Shown here: positions 16,944-26,458 of the stretch, piece by piece
How positions within the stretch are numbered: the stretch's first letter is position 1
Layout of the letters: every line of letters begins with the position of its first letter
Source of the DNA: Flavobacteriaceae bacterium CP2B
GTDB lineage: Bacteria; Bacteroidota; Bacteroidia; Flavobacteriales; Flavobacteriaceae
NCBI GenBank assembly: GCA_001683825.1
Contig: LXTR01000008.1
Location: forward strand, 143,899 to 207,898
Direction of reading: 5' to 3'
Length of the DNA: 64,000 nucleotides
Translations under genes and position numbers: made by a program
The notes under the pieces: generated by a model
Databases searched by the model: none
The model's input: only the letters and a program-made list of their open reading frames with translations
Told to the model about the DNA's origin: nothing

Positions 16944-19145
16944 TTATTTGTTTTCGGTGAGTAATTCATTCGTTTCTTTCACTTTAATATCGGTACCCAG
17001 CCGCTGCAGGTAGGCGATAAGGGCCACAATCTCACGGTCGCGCATCTCCACGAAGGGCGAACCTGTTTCCGCGGCCTGTTTTTTGTCGGCCTCGTAACCG
17101 GTGGCGAAATCCGGATCGGTATAGAGGTTTTTTTCTATCTGCAGTGCCTGCTCGTCCATAAGGGTTTGGGCGTTGGCGATATCCTCTTCGGTATAGGGCA
17201 CGCCCAACTGCACCATGGCGCGCATCTTGGCCTCTATATCGCTTCGGTCCAGTTCATTTTTGACAAGCCATTGGTAGGCGGGCATGATGGAGCCGGAGGA
17301 GGTGCTCTGGGGGTCGTACATGTGGTTCAGGTGCCAGTTGTCCGAATATTTGCCGCCCACCCGCAGCAGGTCGGGGCCGGTACGTTTACTACCCCAGAGG
17401 AAGGGGTGGTCGTAAACGAACTCTCCTGCTTTGGCATATTCGCCGTAGCGCTCCACTTCAGACCGGAAGGGCCGTACCATCTGGGAGTGGCAGCCCACAC
17501 AACCTTCGCGTATGTAGAGGTCGCGCCCTTCCAGTTCCAGGGGGGTATAGGGTTTAACACTGGTGATGGTGGGGATATTGGACTTGACAAGGATGGTGGG
17601 GACTATTTGTATGATACCACCGATCAGGATGGCAATGGTGGCGAAAATAGTCAGCTGAACGGGTTTGCGTTCCAGCCAGGTGTGGTAGGTTTCCCCGGCA
17701 ATACGGCGCTTGGCCACCCGCACCAGGGCGGGGGCTTCTGCCAGTTCGTCTTCTACCTTGCTGCCCTGGCGGATGGTTACCGCGATGTTGTAGAGCATCA
17801 CAATAAAGCCGACAATGTAGAGGGTTCCGCCTATGGCGCGCATCCAGTACATGGGCAGGATCTGGCTGACGGTTTCCAGGAAGTTCCCGTACACCAGGGT
17901 GCCATCCGGGTTAAAGTCTTTCCACATCAGTGCCTGGGTGAAACCAGCCACATACATGGGCAGGGCATAGAGAATGATCCCCAGGGTGCCGATCCAGAAA
18001 TGGAAATTGGCCATGGGCAGCGAATGCAACCTGGTTTTAAACATCTTTGGCACCAGCCAGTAGACCATGCCAAAGGTCAGGAAGCCATTCCAGGCCAGGG
18101 CCCCCACGTGTACGTGGGCGATGATCCAGTCGCTGAAGTGCGCGATGGCGTTGACATTCTTCAAGGAGAGCATGGGACCTTCAAAGGTGGCCATACCGTA
18201 GCCGGTAATGGCAACCACCATGAACTTCAGCACCGGGCTGGTACGTACTTTGTCCCAGGCGCCCCTCAGGGTAAGCAGGCCGTTGATCATCCCACCCCAG
18301 GAAGGGGCGATCAGCATCACCGAAAAAGCGACCCCCAGGTTTTGGGCCCAGTCGGGCAGGGCAGAGTATAGCAAGTGGTGCGGCCCGGCCCAGATATAGA
18401 TGAAGATGAGCGACCAGAAGTGGACAATAGACAGGCGGTAGGAATATACCGGCCTGTTGGCCGCCTTCGGCACAAAATAGTACATCAGCCCCAGGAAGGG
18501 GGTGGTCAGGAAAAATGCCACTGCGTTATGACCGTACCACCATTGTACCAGGGCATCCTGTACCCCGGCATAGACCGAATAACTCTTCATGGCCGATACG
18601 GGCAACTCCAGGCTGTTGAATATATGGAGTACCGCCACGGTGACAAACGTGGCAATGTAGAACCAGATAGCCACATACAGGTGGCGTTGCCTGCGCTTTA
18701 ACATGGTACCGATGAGGTTCCAGCCGAACGCCACCCAGACCAGGGCGATGGCCAGGTCTATCGGCCATTCCAGCTCGGCGTATTCTTTAGAGGTGCTATA
18801 CCCCAGCGGCAGGGTGATAGCGGCTGCCACGATAATGGCCTGCCACCCCCAGAAATTAAAATTACTCAGGACATCACTGAACATCCTTGCCTTTAGGAGT
18901 CGCTGTGTAGAGTAATAGACCCCGGCAAAAATAGCGTTCCCCACAAAGGCGAAGATTACCGCATTGGTATGCAGCGGCCTTAAACGTCCAAAGCTTAGCC
19001 AGGAAATACCATCGGTAAGGTTGGGGAACAAAAACATAAATGCCAGTAGTAACCCTACCAGCATCCCAATGATTCCCCAGAAGAGGGTGGCGTAAAGAAA
19101 CTTCTGGACAATCTTGTTGTCATAGTGGAATTGTTGAATTTCCAT
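16944..19145 (-). CDS. ccoNO: Fused cbb3 oxidase subunits I and II (CcoNO)
   Basis: 733 aa. Residues 1 to about 470 are the twelve-helix CcoN with the haem and copper ligands (for example His-Thr-Asn, Trp-Trp-Tyr-Gly-His, Pro-His-His, His-Val-His). After a linker and a helix near residue 515 comes the CcoO cytochrome c domain with CVGCH followed by Ser-Gln-Met. The N-O fusion is common in Bacteroidota. The enzyme reduces O2 to water with very high affinity and pumps protons, which suits growth at low oxygen. It starts 8 bp after ccoS. Confidence 0.97.
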   Translation of the reverse strand: MEIQQFHYDNKIVQKFLYATLFWGIIGMLVGLLLAFMFLFPNLTDGISWLSFGRLRPLHTNAVIFAFVGNAIFAGVYYSTQRLLKARMFSDVLSNFNFWGWQAIIVAAAITLPLGYSTSKEYAELEWPIDLAIALVWVAFGWNLIGTMLKRRQRHLYVAIWFYIATFVTVAVLHIFNSLELPVSAMKSYSVYAGVQDALVQWWYGHNAVAFFLTTPFLGLMYYFVPKAANRPVYSYRLSIVHFWSLIFIYIWAGPHHLLYSALPDWAQNLGVAFSVMLIAPSWGGMINGLLTLRGAWDKVRTSPVLKFMVVAITGYGMATFEGPMLSLKNVNAIAHFSDWIIAHVHVGALAWNGFLTFGMVYWLVPKMFKTRLHSLPMANFHFWIGTLGIILYALPMYVAGFTQALMWKDFNPDGTLVYGNFLETVSQILPMYWMRAIGGTLYIVGFIVMLYNIAVTIRQGSKVEDELAEAPALVRVAKRRIAGETYHTWLERKPVQLTIFATIAILIGGIIQIVPTILVKSNIPTITSVKPYTPLELEGRDLYIREGCVGCHSQMVRPFRSEVERYGEYAKAGEFVYDHPFLWGSKRTGPDLLRVGGKYSDNWHLNHMYDPQSTSSGSIMPAYQWLVKNELDRSDIEAKMRAMVQLGVPYTEEDIANAQTLMDEQALQIEKNLYTDPDFATGYEADKKQAAETGSPFVEMRDREIVALIAYLQRLGTDIKVKETNELLTENK

Positions 19146-19153
19146 AAGGAGAA

Positions 19154-19354
19154 TTATTTAGTTGGATGAGAATTCGTGGTCTTTTCAGGGGTGCGGCCCG
19201 TACTGTTTTTAACAACCTCATCCTCAAAAAGGATGCGCACAGAAGGGGTGTAGGGGTCATCGTACTGTCCGGAGCGCACAGATACTATAAAGGCAGCAAA
19301 GAACAGCAGGGCCACAACGATGCTGATGGCCAGCAAGATATAAATCACACTCAT
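19154..19354 (-). CDS. ccoS: CcoS, cbb3 oxidase maturation protein
   Basis: 66 aa, one N-terminal helix (residues 3-25) and then a short soluble tail with the family pattern Ser-Gly-Gln-Tyr-Asp-Asp-Pro-x-Thr-Pro. CcoS is needed to insert cofactors into CcoN. It is the first gene after the FNR-like box at 19402. Confidence 0.9.
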   Translation of the reverse strand: MSVIYILLAISIVVALLFFAAFIVSVRSGQYDDPYTPSVRILFEDEVVKNSTGRTPEKTTNSHPTK

Positions 19355-19371
19355 GTAGCGTTATTTTGGCG

Positions 19372-19415
19372 TAAAACTAAGGGCCAGTTACAGGGTGTGA
19401 AATGACGACGATCAT
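19372..19415 (-). promoter_or_regulatory. FNR-like box and -7 element of the ccoS-ccoNOQP operon
   Basis: The box lies at 19402-19415 (plus strand ATGAC-GACG-ATCAT). On the minus strand a -7-like element TAGTTTTA covers 19379 down to 19372, one base from TAnnTTTG. The distance from box centre to the first base of the element is 29.5 bp, the same as at the nos and ccoI promoters. The box is 48-61 bp upstream of the ccoS start, a class II activator layout. Confidence 0.6.
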
Positions 19416-19424
19416 ATTGGGGTG

Positions 19425-21821
19425 TTAAGGTAGTTTTCGGGCCATCAGGTTGGTGGCAACGGTGGTGAAAGCTACGATGGTGATGGAACTCAGTGGCATG
19501 AGGATCGCGGCTATTACGGGTTGTAATTGGCCGGTTACGGCAAAGTAAAGGCCGATGACATTGTAGAGGAGCGAGAGTACAAAACTCATGCGGATGATCC
19601 CCATGGCTTTTTTGGAAGCGAGGAGATAGTCGGGCAGGTAGCGGAATTTGGTGGCGTCCAGGATGCCATCGCATGCAGGGGAAAAAACATTCACATTTTC
19701 AGACAGGGCGATACCGATTTCGCTCTGGGCCAGCGCCCCGGCATCGTTCAGGCCATCGCCCACCATCATCACCTTTTTTTGTCTTCCCTGCAACTGTTCT
19801 ATAAAACGGAGTTTGTCTTCCGGCTGCTGGTTAAAATAGTAGGCGGTACCTTCGGGCAACATGGACATAAGCCGGGATTTTTCCCCGTCGTGGTCACCGG
19901 AGAGGACCGCGAGGCCTACCTTCCTTTCCGAGAGGGTGGCAAAGACTCCGGACAGGCCCTCCCTGTATGCATTTTTAAAGACAAAGCGCCCCTTGTACTG
20001 GTCATTGGCACTCACATGCACCTCGGTTTGCCCCTTTTCGTCCTTCAGCGCTCCCCCCACATAATCTGCCGCCCCGATTTTCATTTGCTGTGCATCTTTG
20101 CTGCCGGAGATCCCCTTTCCCTGTGCTTCCTGAAAATCGTCAAGGGTTACGATATCGTAGGATTTCAGCAATTCATAGAGCTTCCTGCTCAGCGGGTGGT
20201 TAGAACCCCTGAGGGTGTTCTTGAGCAGGGATTCCTCGGCTTCGCTCAGCCTTACCCCTTCGTAGTCAACCCGGCCCCTGCTGGAAGAGGTCATGGTGCC
20301 CGTCTTGTCAAAGACCGCCATATCTACCCTGGCCATTTGCTCGATGGTGTCTGTGTTTTTAAGATAGAATTTTTTCCTGCCAAAGATGCGAAGCAGGTTC
20401 CCCAGGGTAAACGGGGCCGCCAGGGCTATGGCACAGGGGCAGGCAATAATAAGCACTGCGGTAAATACATTGGCGGCCTTTGAGGGGTCTGCCCAAAGCC
20501 AATAAAGGGCCGAAACGCTGGCCACGGTGAGTACGGCCTGGGTAAAACGCTTCCCGATGCTGTCGGTGATCCGCCGAAACGAATCCGATTTGTTTTTGTG
20601 AAAGACGGGATTGCCCCAAAGTTGGGTAAGGTAGCTTTGCGATACCGGTTTGAGCACCTCCATTTCCTGGAAACCCTGTTGCTGCCGCCCTCCGGCATAG
20701 ATCCTGTCGCCGGCCACGCGGGTGACGGGTTCTGATTCCCCGGTGACAAAACTGTAGTCTATACAGGCTTTTTCACTCAGTAGGATCCCATCGGCAGGGA
20801 TCAACTCCCCACTTCGGATCAGCAGGTGGTCTCCGCGCCCTATTTCGTAGATCGGGATGTTTTCCTCGGCCCCATCTTGATGGACCCGGGTGACGGCTAT
20901 AGGGAAATACGACTTGTAATCCCTTTCAAAAGAGAGGAAGGCATACGTTTTTTGCTGGAAGAATTTGCCGAGCAAAAGGAAGAAGACCAGCCCCGTAAAA
21001 CTGTCAAAGTAGCCCGGGCCCCAATTGAAAAGGATTTCCAGGGTGCTTCGGGCGAAAAGCGCCAGGATCCCCAGGGCGATGGGGATGTCTATGTTCATGG
21101 TGCCGCTGCGTATGCCTTTATAGGCCGCAATGAGGTAATCCCTTCCGGCATATAGCAGTACCGGCAGGGAGAAGGTGAACATCAGCCAGCGAAAGAGGGG
21201 GGTGTAGGTCTTAAGCCAAAAATCGTCCTGCCCGCTCCCGTTAAAAAGGTCAAAATATTCCGGAAAGGAAAGGAACATCACATTGCCGAAAGCAAATCCC
21301 GCTACGCCAAGCTTGTAGATCAACGCCCGGTTTATGTTTTTTTTGGGGCGGTCCAGTTCCTCCAGGGAGATATAGGGCTCATAACCCACAGAAGCCAGCA
21401 GCTGCACCAGTGACTTCAGGGACAGGGTTTGGGCGTTGTAGGTGATGCGGACCGTTTTTTTTGGAAAATCTACCTGCGATTGACGCACCGAGGGGTGCAG
21501 CCGGTGCAAATTTTCCAGGATCCATATACAGGAACTGCAATGGATATGGGGGATATACAGGTTGATGACCTGGTATTCGCCGTCATCGAACTCCAGGAGT
21601 TTTTCGCGAATAGCCGGGTTGTCCAGGAAATCGTAGCTGCGCTCCTGCTCTTTCGGGCTGCTACCGGCCGCGCCCTGTAATTCATAGTAGTAACCTAGGT
21701 CGTTGGACTGCAGGATTTCATAGACGGTTTTACATCCATGACAACAAAAGGTCTTGTCATCGAACAGCACCGGGGAATTCCCTTTGGGATCCCCGCAATG
21801 ATAACAATTCTTGGCCTCCAT
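19425..21821 (-). CDS. ccoI: Heavy-metal P-type ATPase of the cbb3 cluster (CcoI/CopA2 type)
   Basis: 798 aa. The N terminus has a Cys-rich metal-binding segment (Tyr-His-Cys-Gly, then Cys-Cys-His-Gly-Cys), followed by an HMA domain with Cys-Ser-Ser-Cys. The core has CPC in the transport helix, the phosphorylated DKTGTM, and GDGLNDAGAL near the C terminus. Enzymes of this group export Cu(I) to the periplasm for cbb3 assembly rather than for resistance. The stop is 70 bp before ccoS; an FNR-like box lies in that gap and another lies upstream of this gene, so the two can be controlled alike but separately. Confidence 0.94.
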   Translation of the reverse strand: MEAKNCYHCGDPKGNSPVLFDDKTFCCHGCKTVYEILQSNDLGYYYELQGAAGSSPKEQERSYDFLDNPAIREKLLEFDDGEYQVINLYIPHIHCSSCIWILENLHRLHPSVRQSQVDFPKKTVRITYNAQTLSLKSLVQLLASVGYEPYISLEELDRPKKNINRALIYKLGVAGFAFGNVMFLSFPEYFDLFNGSGQDDFWLKTYTPLFRWLMFTFSLPVLLYAGRDYLIAAYKGIRSGTMNIDIPIALGILALFARSTLEILFNWGPGYFDSFTGLVFFLLLGKFFQQKTYAFLSFERDYKSYFPIAVTRVHQDGAEENIPIYEIGRGDHLLIRSGELIPADGILLSEKACIDYSFVTGESEPVTRVAGDRIYAGGRQQQGFQEMEVLKPVSQSYLTQLWGNPVFHKNKSDSFRRITDSIGKRFTQAVLTVASVSALYWLWADPSKAANVFTAVLIIACPCAIALAAPFTLGNLLRIFGRKKFYLKNTDTIEQMARVDMAVFDKTGTMTSSSRGRVDYEGVRLSEAEESLLKNTLRGSNHPLSRKLYELLKSYDIVTLDDFQEAQGKGISGSKDAQQMKIGAADYVGGALKDEKGQTEVHVSANDQYKGRFVFKNAYREGLSGVFATLSERKVGLAVLSGDHDGEKSRLMSMLPEGTAYYFNQQPEDKLRFIEQLQGRQKKVMMVGDGLNDAGALAQSEIGIALSENVNVFSPACDGILDATKFRYLPDYLLASKKAMGIIRMSFVLSLLYNVIGLYFAVTGQLQPVIAAILMPLSSITIVAFTTVATNLMARKLP

Positions 21822-21843
21822 AGATCTTTCTGGCTACAAGGGG

Positions 21844-21887
21844 CAAAGGTGTGGAGCATAATAGGAACCACCAATGATATTGATCAG
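21844..21887 (-). promoter_or_regulatory. FNR-like box and -7 element of ccoI
   Basis: The box at 21874-21887 reads ATGAT-ATTG-ATCAG on the plus strand and contains the full FNR core TGAT-N4-ATCA. On the minus strand CACCTTTG (21851 down to 21844) matches TAnnTTTG except for the first base. Box centre to first base of this element is again 29.5 bp. The box is 53-66 bp upstream of the ccoI start. Confidence 0.6.
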
Positions 21888-21916
21888 CTTCTGGCAGCGA
21901 TATGGGTAAAACCCAC

Positions 21917-22135
21917 TCAGGGTTTCAGGGGGTAGTCTTCATAAAAATCTTCAAAAGTCTTATCGGTGGTATAATCATCGGTAAGCACCCGGTATACCAT
22001 GTAACAAAGCATGAGTTGTCCTGCGACGGTCAGGTAAAATACCCAGTGGAAAGCAAAACCCATGGAGGCAGCCATCGTAACGGTGAGCAAAGTGAGGGTG
22101 GTCGCAATAACCCAAAACATGGATGAAGTTCGCAT
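21917..22135 (-). CDS. Small two-helix membrane protein next to ccoI
   Basis: 72 aa from the ATG at 22135; an earlier in-frame ATG at 22183 adds a basic stretch. Two membrane helices (about residues 7-25 and 29-46) are followed by an acidic C-terminal tail rich in Asp, Glu and Tyr. It lies upstream of ccoI on the same strand, with the FNR-like box between them. No family is recognised; position suggests a link to cbb3 oxidase or copper supply. Confidence 0.55.
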   Translation of the reverse strand: MRTSSMFWVIATTLTLLTVTMAASMGFAFHWVFYLTVAGQLMLCYMVYRVLTDDYTTDKTFEDFYEDYPLKP

Positions 22136-22263
22136 TTTCTGTTTAAAATACAACCCTGATCGCGATTTGGGTGTTAAAGGCATTCTAAAATTTAAGGGAT
22201 GGACGTTTTTGAGGTCCCGTCTTCGGCAGGATGGGTCATGGGGTTTGCAAGGCCTGAAATGGG

Positions 22264-23457
22264 TTATTGTACAGGAGGCAGCCAGAATTTATCATGGTCC
22301 GGCAGGTTTTTGGCCTCCCCGGCAACCAGCGGGTTGAAGTTGTGTTGTGCAAAAATGTACCAGATACTGGAGGAAAGGGCTGGGGTACTGTCAGCGTGGT
22401 CCCAAAGGGGGGTGGCGCCAAAATTGGTGCCGTAATTGGCCGTATAGGGGAGTCCTTTGGCCCCATCGGCTATGGTGCTGTGTATAAATGCTTTTTCAAT
22501 ATGGCCCATCAACGCCTCGGTTTTATACAACATGCCCGCCTGTCGAAACGCCAGGGCCATTTGGGCGGTGCCTTCCAGCCAGACCACGTCGCGGTCTTCA
22601 TCAAAACCGTATCCTTGCAGTTCAACCCCACTGAGGGTGGCGGTCTGGGTGTTGAGGTAGCGTTCGGATTCATGCAATGCGCTCGCGGGAAAATCTTCGA
22701 AGATAAGGAACCCCAGGGAATGCAGGTCCAGGGCATACTGGTACCGGGCTTCTTCGGTCTGGGCAAGGAGCAGCATTTGCCCGGATTCCCACCGCTGTTC
22801 CCGTAAGAAGTTCAGGATGCCGATGTGGAAGCCATCATAGCCGGGAACCGCGTTAAAGGCCGTGATTATACCTTCAGTAACCTTGGGGATTTGGGAGCCG
22901 TCTTCATTGAATCCTCCCCAAAGGCCGCCGTCTTGGTCCTGAAGCGACCGCAACCAGGATTCCAGTTCGGTTGCCAGGACGCCATACCTTTGGGTTCCCG
23001 TGAGCTCGTGGTATTGGTTGAGGGCGATGAGCAACCAGGCATTGTCCCCCATCCAGGTGCGTGAACCCTCAAGCCCCTCGCGGTCGCGAAACTGGAAAAA
23101 ACCACCACTACCCTGCAAGAGTTCGGAGGCCATCTGTGCCTCGAAATAATCAAAAATGAGCTCGGCCCTCTCTGCTTTGCCGTCTAGCATAAAGGCAATG
23201 GCTGCCAGGGAATTATCATAGAGGGAAACAAAATTGGTGTATTCCGCGCTTTCCAGGAGGCCGTTGGCCTGTTGCATATTCGTGATCCAGGCAAAAGTTG
23301 CTTCCCGGTAGGAAAGCTCCTTTTTTTCTGTCGCGGGGACTTCAGGGGTAAGGGGCTGTGCGTTTTCTTCTTCGGGGAGGTAGGTATCTTCGGCGCCATC
23401 ACCGGAACAACCCAGAAAAAGGAAGGTGCAGCATACCAGTATCAGGCCGTGTTTCAT
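22264..23457 (-). CDS. Lipoprotein with a predicted alpha/alpha-toroid fold
   Basis: 397 aa from the ATG at 23457, chosen because it places a lipoprotein signal (Leu-Phe-Leu-Gly-Cys, Cys17) at the N terminus. The mature part is mostly helical with many aromatic and Trp-Gly motifs (Asp-Asn-Ala-Trp-Leu, Asp-Gly-Gly-Leu-Trp-Gly-Gly). These look like the six-hairpin folds of glycosidases and related enzymes. No catalytic residues can be named. It is a single gene, divergent from ndh. Confidence 0.6.
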   Translation of the reverse strand: MKHGLILVCCTFLFLGCSGDGAEDTYLPEEENAQPLTPEVPATEKKELSYREATFAWITNMQQANGLLESAEYTNFVSLYDNSLAAIAFMLDGKAERAELIFDYFEAQMASELLQGSGGFFQFRDREGLEGSRTWMGDNAWLLIALNQYHELTGTQRYGVLATELESWLRSLQDQDGGLWGGFNEDGSQIPKVTEGIITAFNAVPGYDGFHIGILNFLREQRWESGQMLLLAQTEEARYQYALDLHSLGFLIFEDFPASALHESERYLNTQTATLSGVELQGYGFDEDRDVVWLEGTAQMALAFRQAGMLYKTEALMGHIEKAFIHSTIADGAKGLPYTANYGTNFGATPLWDHADSTPALSSSIWYIFAQHNFNPLVAGEAKNLPDHDKFWLPPVQ

Positions 23458-23679
23458 AAGTAGGTTGGTATTTGGGTTACCATCAATAGCAGGTAAAGTT
23501 AGCGACCGGCAGCCCGAAAGCAGGGCATTTGGGTTGAAACGCACGGAATTTCGCCCAGGGTGGTACGTTTTCCCGCTTATCAGGAAATTGGGGATTTAAT
23601 CGGGCCATGCCCGCTGTTATTCATCGGTAGAAATGCACCTTTGGCTATAGCTTTGCGTATTTTTGTGGAAAACCGGCGT

Positions 23680-24954
23680 ATGAACATCCCGACAACCGAT
23701 CAGAAAAGGCTGGTCATCATCGGTGGCGGATTTGGGGGTATTTCCCTGGCCAAGAAGCTGAGGGGCCTGCCCATGCAAATTGTCCTGATTGACCGTCACA
23801 ACTACCATACATTTCAACCCCTTTTATATCAGGTTTCCACCGGGGGGCTGGAACCCGATTCCATTGCCTACCCCATACGGAAAATTCTCAAGAAGCTCAA
23901 GAATTTTCATTTCCGCTGGGCCGAGGTACGGGAGATAGACCCACAACGGCAGGAGGTGAAAACCAATATCGGGACACTCTCCTATGACTACCTGGTGATG
24001 GCGACCGGGACGCGGACCAATTTTTTTGGGAATGCGGGGATTCAGGATAACGCCATGCCCATGAAGAATGTTCCTCAGGCGCTCAACATCCGGAGCCTGA
24101 TGTTACAGAATTTTGAAAAGGCTGACGACTGTGATTCGCGGGAAGAGCGAAAGGCGCTGCTCAATTTTTGTATCATTGGCGCGGGGCCAACCGGGGTGGA
24201 ACTGGCCGGGGCCTTTGCCGAATTAAAGAAAAACGTGTTCCCCACAGACTACCGCCACCTGAACATTGACGAAATGGAGATCCACCTGTTTGAAGGGACC
24301 GGCAGGGTGTTGCCCACCATGAGTGAACAGGCCTCCGCAAAAGCCCATCAGTTCCTGGACGAATTCGGGGTGAAAATCCACCTGGATACCCTGGTCAGCG
24401 GGTACGACGGGGAGGTCATCTCCATGAAGGATGGAGATACGATCCGCACCCGGAACTTTATCTGGACAGCGGGGGTTACCGGAGCGGCGATACCCGGATT
24501 TGATGGCCGGGTCCTGGTCGAACGGCTAAACCGTTTTAAGGTAAACCCTTTCAACCAACTACCGGGTTATGACAATGTATTTGCCATAGGCGATATCGCC
24601 TATATGGTTTCGGAAGATTACCCAAAAGGCCATCCACAGGTCGCCCAACCGGCCATCCAACAGGGAGAGCACCTTGCCGCGAATTTCAAAAGGCTGTTGA
24701 AGGGGGCGCCCCTGGAACCTTTTCGGTATTATGACAAAGGGACCATGGCGACCATTGGGCGCAACAAGGCGGTGGTAGACCTCAAACGACTCCGCTTTGG
24801 TGGTTTTTTCGCCTGGTTCATCTGGATGTTTGTCCACCTGATGTTCCTGGTGGGTTTCCGGAACAAGGTGGTGGTCTTCTTTAACTGGACCTACAATTAT
24901 ATCAACTACGACAAAGCGGCGCGCCTGATCGTGCGGCCCTACAGCAAAAAATAA
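23680..24954 (+). CDS. ndh: Type II NADH dehydrogenase (NDH-2)
   Basis: 424 aa from the ATG at 23680. A longer frame to 23560 adds 40 residues with no family character. Two dinucleotide-binding motifs are present: GGGFGG near residue 14 for FAD and GAGPTGVELAG for NADH. The C terminus has the hydrophobic, membrane-attaching segment (Phe-Ala-Trp-Phe-Ile-Trp-Met-Phe-Val-His-Leu). NDH-2 passes electrons from NADH to quinone without pumping protons. A TATTTTTG element at 23658-23665 suggests a short leader. Confidence 0.88.
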   Translation: MNIPTTDQKRLVIIGGGFGGISLAKKLRGLPMQIVLIDRHNYHTFQPLLYQVSTGGLEPDSIAYPIRKILKKLKNFHFRWAEVREIDPQRQEVKTNIGTLSYDYLVMATGTRTNFFGNAGIQDNAMPMKNVPQALNIRSLMLQNFEKADDCDSREERKALLNFCIIGAGPTGVELAGAFAELKKNVFPTDYRHLNIDEMEIHLFEGTGRVLPTMSEQASAKAHQFLDEFGVKIHLDTLVSGYDGEVISMKDGDTIRTRNFIWTAGVTGAAIPGFDGRVLVERLNRFKVNPFNQLPGYDNVFAIGDIAYMVSEDYPKGHPQVAQPAIQQGEHLAANFKRLLKGAPLEPFRYYDKGTMATIGRNKAVVDLKRLRFGGFFAWFIWMFVHLMFLVGFRNKVVVFFNWTYNYINYDKAARLIVRPYSKK

Positions 24955-24995
24955 GGAAAGCCGGCACGAAATGCCCAAAATAAAGAAAGCTTTCC

Positions 24996-25192
24996 TATAT
25001 TTGCAGTGTTGTGTTGTGCATCGACCGCGGTTGATGCAAGGTGTAGGAACCGGACCATCCGGTTTTTGCCAATGAAAGGCTTTCCAATCTGGGAGGCTTT
25101 TTTCTTTTGCAAACGTCGCCAAAGGCCATCGGAGCGGGCCGTTGGAAGCAGTACGGGGTGTGTGAAACACGCTGCTTCAAAGCCCTTCTTTA
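24996..25192 (+). ncRNA. Candidate small RNA or attenuated leader before hmgA
   Basis: The 346-bp gap between ndh and hmgA holds a well-formed -7 element TATATTTG (24996-25003). It is followed by a 22-nt near-perfect palindrome (25017-25038, one G/T mismatch) and then a 7-bp stem with a 3-nt loop (25048-25064) that runs into a T5 tract. This looks like a promoter followed by a terminator about 60 nt later. Further on, a nested stem pairs 25136-25139 with 25182-25185 and 25145-25151 with 25172-25178. It could be a short RNA or a leader that ends early to control hmgA. It fits no RNA family I know. Confidence 0.35.
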
Positions 25193-25300
25193 ACTGGCTA
25201 TGGTAGGCGCAGGGGCTATTTCTTTTTGACCCCAAATTATCGTAATTTTAGGGGAAAATAAGAGGAGGCCAATCCTGGCCTGCCTTAAAATTTCACGATC

Positions 25301-26458
25301 ATGCCCTTATACCATACCCTTGGGAAGATTCCGCATAAACGGCATACCACCTTCAGGAAAAAGGATGGCAGCCTGCATTACGAGCAGTTATTCGGCACTA
25401 TAGGTTTTGACGGGATGTCTTCCCTAATGTACCACCTGCACCGGCCCACCCAGGTAAAGGAGGTGGGCGAGAGCAAGGACATTCGCCCGGTGGCCGCGGT
25501 GTCCCACAACATACATTCCCGGCTTTTTAAGGGCTTCGGGGTAAACGCTGAAAACGACTATCTGGAAAGTCGAAAGACCATCCTTTTTAACAGGGATGTG
25601 CATATTGGGCTGGCAGCGCCCAAACAGTCGCTTACCGACTATTTTTACAAGAATGCGGATGCAGATGAACTCCTTTTTGTGCACAGGGGTTCGGGAACGC
25701 TCAAAACCATGTTGGGAGAAATCCCGTTTGCATATGGAGACTACCTCCTGATCCCCAGGGGGATGATCTACCAGATCGCGTTTGACTCTGCGGATAACCG
25801 CCTTTTGGTGACCGAATCATATCATCCCATCTATACGCCCAAGCGCTACAGGAACTGGTTCGGGCAGCACCTGGAACATTCACCCTTTTGTGAGCGTGAC
25901 TTTAAGCTCCCCGGGAACCTGCAAACACATGACCAAAAAGGGGAGTTCCTGATGAAAGTTAAAAAAGAGGGGCAGTTGCACCAGTTGGTGTATGCCACGC
26001 ACCCCTTTGATGTGGTAGGATGGGATGGCTACAATTATCCCTATGGCTTTTCCATCCATGATTTTGAGCCCATCACCGGACGGGTACACCAGCCGCCACC
26101 GGTACACCAGACGTTTGAGACCAGCGCATTTGTGGTGTGTTCCTTCTGCCCGAGGCTGTACGATTACCACCCGCAGGCCATCCCGGCTCCCTACAACCAC
26201 TCCAATATTGACTCTGATGAAGTCCTCTATTACGTGGATGGGGATTTTATGAGCCGGAAAAACATTGACAAAGGCTATATTTCCCTGCATCCCGCGGGAA
26301 TCCCGCACGGACCCCACCCGGGGACCTATGAGGCCAGTATCGGCAAGCAAAAAACCGAAGAGCTGGCAGTGATGATAGATACCTTCAAACCCCTGCAGCT
26401 AACACAAACCGCCCTCGACATAGACGACGGCAAGTACTACCGGTCCTGGTTAGAGTGA
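25301..26458 (+). CDS. hmgA: Homogentisate 1,2-dioxygenase
   Basis: 385 aa, shorter than the human or Pseudomonas enzyme (about 440 aa) but normal for the Bacteroidota form. A double cupin fold is evident, with the C-terminal iron-ligand segment His-Pro-Ala-Gly-Ile-Pro-His-Gly-Pro-His and a nearby Glu. The enzyme opens the ring of homogentisate in tyrosine and phenylalanine breakdown. Its 3' end overlaps the convergent hutG by 9 bp, placing two amino-acid degradation routes side by side. Confidence 0.88.
   Translation: MPLYHTLGKIPHKRHTTFRKKDGSLHYEQLFGTIGFDGMSSLMYHLHRPTQVKEVGESKDIRPVAAVSHNIHSRLFKGFGVNAENDYLESRKTILFNRDVHIGLAAPKQSLTDYFYKNADADELLFVHRGSGTLKTMLGEIPFAYGDYLLIPRGMIYQIAFDSADNRLLVTESYHPIYTPKRYRNWFGQHLEHSPFCERDFKLPGNLQTHDQKGEFLMKVKKEGQLHQLVYATHPFDVVGWDGYNYPYGFSIHDFEPITGRVHQPPPVHQTFETSAFVVCSFCPRLYDYHPQAIPAPYNHSNIDSDEVLYYVDGDFMSRKNIDKGYISLHPAGIPHGPHPGTYEASIGKQKTEELAVMIDTFKPLQLTQTALDIDDGKYYRSWLE

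Noticed and set aside
17166..18371. 401-aa open frame antisense to ccoNO
   Set aside because: The opposite strand encodes the complete oxidase subunits with all ligands; the antisense product is Gly- and His-rich without a fold.
25083..25110. Second terminator-like stretch in the ndh-hmgA gap
   Set aside because: The T-rich tract follows a GGGAGGC, but the 5' side does not pair well with it, so no stable stem forms.
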